A stretch of DNA of 34,438 nt from Candidatus Omnitrophota bacterium (lineage in GTDB: Bacteria; Omnitrophota; Gorgyraeia; Duberdicusellales; 4484-171): the NCBI GenBank assembly GCA_024231025.1, contig JAAEQW010000332.1:1-34438 (forward strand), written 5' to 3'. The notes below the pieces were generated by a model. That model was not told where the DNA came from, searched no databases, and worked only from the letters and a program-made list of their open reading frames with translations. Numbering within the stretch: position 1 is the first letter of the stretch; each line of letters starts with the position of its first letter. Both the position numbers and the translations under genes were made by a program. Below, one piece after another: positions 31,758 to 34,438 of the stretch.

Positions 31758-32663
31758 ATGAAACCCAAAGCGGATAAAATAGTTAAGCTAATAGCTGATA
31801 AGAAGTTTTCTAAAGCACTGAGCACTATTTTGGAGTTGGAAAACAATCCGGACGTAGATAAAAACTACCTTGAAACTTGTCGAAAAATCTGCGTTGAAGC
31901 TGTAACCAAAAAAGCCTTTAGGGAGTATAAAGAAGCTAGAAAAAACAAGAAAATCGACAAAGACAAAGCCGTGAAGACTTCCTTTAAGGAACTTAAAAAA
32001 ATCATTACCAAGGAAGCTATAGTGTACGGCTTAAAAGCAAGAGATTTTGAAGATTTCGTTGATGAAATGCTGAAAGACCTTCCAAATGATTCGCAATCCA
32101 CAATAGAGGACTTAAATAAATTAAGAAGTAAGTGGCTTCTACAAGTGAAGGATAAATTTTCTAATGAAACGGCTTGTGATGCAATGGACGTTTTTATTGA
32201 CGAAATACTAATACCGACAGCAGTTGAGAATATTGATAACATAAAAGAATTCCAAGACAGTAATATAAATAAAAGACTAAAAGTGTTGATTTTAGACGAT
32301 GAAAAAATGATCTGCGACTACATGCAGTTTATTCTAGACAGAGAAGGTTTTATTACTTTTCCTGCGACGAAACAAGAGGAAGCTCTTGATATTTTTAAGA
32401 AAGAAAAACCTGACATTTGCATTGTAGACATTGTCCTTAACCCTGCGGTGGGGGAAACTTTAGACAATTCTGGTTTGATTTTTATCAGGGAAGCACGAAA
32501 GAGCGATCCAACTTGTGCTTTCGTAATTATCTCTGGTTATTTTGATCCAGAGCTTGAAAAAGAAAGAGAAAGGTTAGAGGTAGATGCTTTTATAGCGAAG
32601 CCAGTAGAGCTTGATGATTTGCGAATAGTATTAAACGAAATACGAAAACAAAAGACAGAGTAA
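31758..32663 (+). CDS. Receiver protein with a helical N-terminal domain
   Basis: The 301-residue protein has an all-helical N-terminal part of about 170 residues that I do not recognise (FSKALSTILELENNPDVDKNY, DFEDFVDEMLKDLPND) and a C-terminal receiver domain (about 174-298) with VLILDDEKM, phosphoacceptor Asp224 in ICIVDIVLNP, a Ser in VIISGYF and the Lys in FIAKPVE. Having the receiver at the C-terminus is less usual for regulators. It may receive phosphate from the plasmid-encoded kinase although it is outside that operon. The 92 bp before it hold no gene. Confidence 0.82.
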   Translation: MKPKADKIVKLIADKKFSKALSTILELENNPDVDKNYLETCRKICVEAVTKKAFREYKEARKNKKIDKDKAVKTSFKELKKIITKEAIVYGLKARDFEDFVDEMLKDLPNDSQSTIEDLNKLRSKWLLQVKDKFSNETACDAMDVFIDEILIPTAVENIDNIKEFQDSNINKRLKVLILDDEKMICDYMQFILDREGFITFPATKQEEALDIFKKEKPDICIVDIVLNPAVGETLDNSGLIFIREARKSDPTCAFVIISGYFDPELEKERERLEVDAFIAKPVELDDLRIVLNEIRKQKTE

Positions 32664-32720
32664 GAGAAGAAGACACTGTGTCAGATGTAATAATTGTGAG
32701 TTGAAAGGGAGGGGGAAATT

Positions 32721-33377
32721 ATGAAGAAAATAATTTTGGTAGCTTTAGCGGTTTTGTTTTCCGCATCAGTTTTTGCTGAAACCATCCATTTAAAATCCGG
32801 AAAAACAGTTGAAGGTAAAATTATTGAGAAAAATGAAGATTTTATCAAAATTGAAACTTTAGGTGTGGTATTAACCTACTATCACGAAGATATATTATCG
32901 ATTCAAAAAGAAGAAAAAGATACAGAAACTAATAACTACGCAGAAAAAACCGGAACAATAATAAATCAAAGCGACTATGCCAAAGCCGTAAACTTCTACA
33001 CTAAAAGTATAAAAGATAATCCTAACGCCATGAAAGAACAGGGCTCTACCGGACAGGGGCTTCTTGGACTTGTGGCGATGACAAACCTTGAAGATTTAAA
33101 TAGCGAATCCCTCCAGCTGCGCGCTAGAATGTTTTCTGCCATTGGCAAAACAGAGGAAGCGCTTTCAAGTATGAATAGAGCTATCGAGCTAGCTCCAAAT
33201 GATTGCAATTATTATCTTGAAAGAGCTTTTATTTATTTAAACATGGATAAACCAGCTGAAAGTCAACAGGATATTCAAAAATCCAGAGAATTGGGTTGCG
33301 ATATATCGCCCGAATTGTTAAAGTCTTTGGGAAAAAAGAGTTATTCTATGAAAGACTCAGAACAAATTCATCCATGA
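32721..33377 (+). CDS. Secreted TPR protein with an N-terminal beta domain
   Basis: The 218-residue protein has a signal peptide (MKKIILVALAVLFSASVFA), a small beta domain (ETIHLKSGKTVEGKIIEKNEDF, VVLTYYHEDILSIQKE) of a kind I associate with secreted proteins of Omnitrophota-like and related bacteria, and about three TPR-like helical repeats (YAKAVNFYTKSIKDNPNAM; EEALSSMNRAIELAPND; AESQQDIQKSRELG). A strong GGGAGGGGG site precedes ATG 32721. It probably acts in the periplasm or at the surface as a binding scaffold. It follows the receiver gene by 57 bases and may share its transcript. Confidence 0.8.
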   Translation: MKKIILVALAVLFSASVFAETIHLKSGKTVEGKIIEKNEDFIKIETLGVVLTYYHEDILSIQKEEKDTETNNYAEKTGTIINQSDYAKAVNFYTKSIKDNPNAMKEQGSTGQGLLGLVAMTNLEDLNSESLQLRARMFSAIGKTEEALSSMNRAIELAPNDCNYYLERAFIYLNMDKPAESQQDIQKSRELGCDISPELLKSLGKKSYSMKDSEQIHP

Positions 33378-33408
33378 AAACTTACAACTTAATACTTAAC
33401 ATTTATAA

Positions 33409-33421
33409 CCGGCGAAGCCGG
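33409..33421. repeat. Short GC hairpin after the TPR gene
   Basis: CCGGC-GAA-GCCGG is a perfect five-base stem with a three-base loop in AT-rich DNA, 31 bases after the TPR stop codon. No T-run follows, so it may be a weak or factor-dependent terminator, or an mRNA 3' end. Confidence 0.4.
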
Positions 33422-33462
33422 AGGATAGGCCCGAATCCAAGAAAGCGAGGATGTAGTAAGCA

Positions 33463-34035
33463 ATGAGCGAAACCGCCTTATCCTATTTTTTTTCAGCTTT
33501 ATCGCAATCAACCGCAGCTCTTTTTGCTGTTGTGGGGATGTTTGCAGTTTATCGTTTACAAATTCAAGACAATTCCATCCAAGAAGTATTCAGAAAAGCT
33601 ATCAATAAGGTTGATATTATCGAGAGATACTACGACAACCCAAGTAGAAGTACGGCAGTCACTGCTATAATCAAGAGAAAAGACATAGTTGCAAGAATGG
33701 AACTAATTAAGACGAAAATAGAACAACGCAAGGAAGCAAACGCTGAGCACCTTTTAATTGTGAATAAAAATAGTGTGGCTCAAATCATGGACTGCCTGAA
33801 GGAAATAACAGAAGAATATACAATATTAGAAAGGATAAAAACAAAGATGGGGTTGCCTTTACGGTTAATAGCCGAAATATTTTGTCTAGCCTTAGTTTGC
33901 TTACCGATGGTTGATATTTTAGCCTACGATAAAATAATTCCCATATTAATAATAGTTTTTATTTCAGCGACAATTTTTGCCGTGAAACAAACTGTTGCGT
34001 ATATTTCCTTTACAACTAGGTTTATAAATGAATAA
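33463..34035 (+). CDS. Membrane protein encoded before the SIR2-like gene
   Basis: The 190-residue protein has one span near the N-terminus (SALSQSTAALFAVVGMFAVYRL), a charged helical middle (about 33-130) and two spans near the C-terminus (IAEIFCLALVCLPMVDILA; IIPILIIVFISATIFAV). I do not recognise a named family. Its leader GAGGATGTAGTAAGCA is nearly repeated before the SIR2-like gene, 58 bases downstream of its stop. The pair may be a defence unit in which one part senses and the other acts, but this is inference from adjacency. Confidence 0.7.
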   Translation: MSETALSYFFSALSQSTAALFAVVGMFAVYRLQIQDNSIQEVFRKAINKVDIIERYYDNPSRSTAVTAIIKRKDIVARMELIKTKIEQRKEANAEHLLIVNKNSVAQIMDCLKEITEEYTILERIKTKMGLPLRLIAEIFCLALVCLPMVDILAYDKIIPILIIVFISATIFAVKQTVAYISFTTRFINE

Positions 34036-34093
34036 GCAATTAAATCCAAAATTATCTTGAAATAAGTTGGAAACCAAAAAAAGAGAGGATGTG

Positions 34094-34438
34094 GTGAGCA
34101 TAACACAAAAAATGAATTCAAAAGATGTAGTTTTCATTCTAGGCGCAGGCGCGAGTGTACCAGCGGGCTATCCTACTGGTAAAAAACTCAGAGAACACAT
34201 TGCGGAATTGCTCCAAAACCGGAAAGCTATTAATATGATTGCTAAAGCTTTTGGTTTAATGATTGATGGAGGACGCGAGGAATACTTACCAGTATACATT
34301 GAATCAGTAGAAAAATTTATTATTACATTTCGCGATGCAATAGAGCCAAGTATAGATAAGTTTCTTCGAAAAAGTCCAAGACTAATTGACCAGGGCAAGA
34401 TGATTATTTCGTACATAATATCTAAATTGGAAAGCGAA
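34094..34438 (+). CDS. SIR2-like NAD-binding protein, N-terminal third (continues at base 1)
   Basis: This gene is not in the ORF track because it runs off the right end. GTG 34094 lies five bases after GAGG; ATG 34112 is a second possible start. The reading VVFILGAGASVPAGYPTG is the NAD-binding glycine motif of the SIR2 fold. The last codons (KLESE) are the same in-frame codons that open the window, and the frame continues to the stop at 726-728, giving 346 residues from ATG 34112 or 352 from GTG. The family includes NAD-depleting anti-phage effectors. Here it is preceded by a membrane protein gene and followed by a recombinase gene. Confidence 0.85.
   Translation, partial: MSITQKMNSKDVVFILGAGASVPAGYPTGKKLREHIAELLQNRKAINMIAKAFGLMIDGGREEYLPVYIESVEKFIITFRDAIEPSIDKFLRKSPRLIDQGKMIISYIISKLESE
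34425..34438. repeat. Terminal overlap, right copy (circular junction)
   Basis: These bases equal 1-14 exactly and continue the SIR2-like reading frame. Removing one copy gives a circle of 34,424 bp. Confidence 0.85.

Overview
This window looks like one complete circular replicon rather than a slice of a chromosome. Its last 14 bases (34425-34438) are identical to its first 14. A SIR2-like gene that starts near the right end runs in the same frame across that junction and finishes at base 728, so the likely circle is 34,424 bp. It carries a replication gene, partition-like repeats, a full set of type IV secretion (conjugation) genes and accessory genes. I see no rRNA, tRNA or CRISPR array. 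The DNA is AT-rich and uses the standard code with ordinary Shine-Dalgarno sites. The VirB/Tra parts and the lipoproteins point to a diderm (Gram-negative) host. The 7TM-GAF histidine kinase and the small secreted TPR protein remind me of uncultured Omnitrophota-like bacteria, but that assignment is a low-confidence impression.

Layout. Bases 34094-34438 plus 1-728 hold the SIR2-like protein, preceded by a small membrane protein (33463-34035) and followed by an overlapping tyrosine recombinase (715-1665). The recombinase ends in a perfect inverted repeat built like a dif/Xer core site. Bases 1739-5729 hold a divergent restriction-modification pair: an HNH nuclease and a 979-residue protein joining a helix-turn-helix, an amino-DNA methyltransferase and a C5-cytosine methyltransferase. 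Bases 5940-21442 form a long leftward conjugation operon: small membrane and cell-envelope genes, a replication-relaxation-like protein, VirB2-like pilin, VirB4, a large secreted acidic protein, lipoprotein, VirB5, VirB6, VirB8, VirB9, VirB10, a second lipoprotein, VirD4, SSB and a lone TSCPD-domain protein. It is driven by a strong promoter at 21514-21542 beside a divergent XRE-cupin regulator gene.

Bases 22292-29403 form a second leftward operon that looks like a cell-cell signalling system: zinc-ribbon protein, PhcB-like methyltransferase, acyl-ACP-reductase-like enzyme, 7TM-GAF histidine kinase, three stand-alone receivers, a lone histidine-box helical protein and a zinc-site membrane protein. 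It has a clear promoter followed by a perfect 12+12 bp inverted repeat. Bases 29467-31665 are the maintenance region: TGACAAAGGTATGTCA-type repeats, then a DNA-binding, coiled-coil, membrane-anchored protein, then a HTH_36-type replication protein whose own gene contains iterons and an AT-rich tract. Bases 31758-33377 hold a receiver protein with a helical N-terminus and a secreted TPR protein.

Working model (inference): this is a self-transmissible plasmid with a restriction-modification system and a SIR2 defence-type gene. A plasmid-borne fatty-acid-derived signalling module may tell the host or plasmid about density and feed into conjugation control. No canonical relaxase is visible. The replication-relaxation-like protein beside a nested palindromic region, or the tyrosine recombinase, are the candidates to start transfer.
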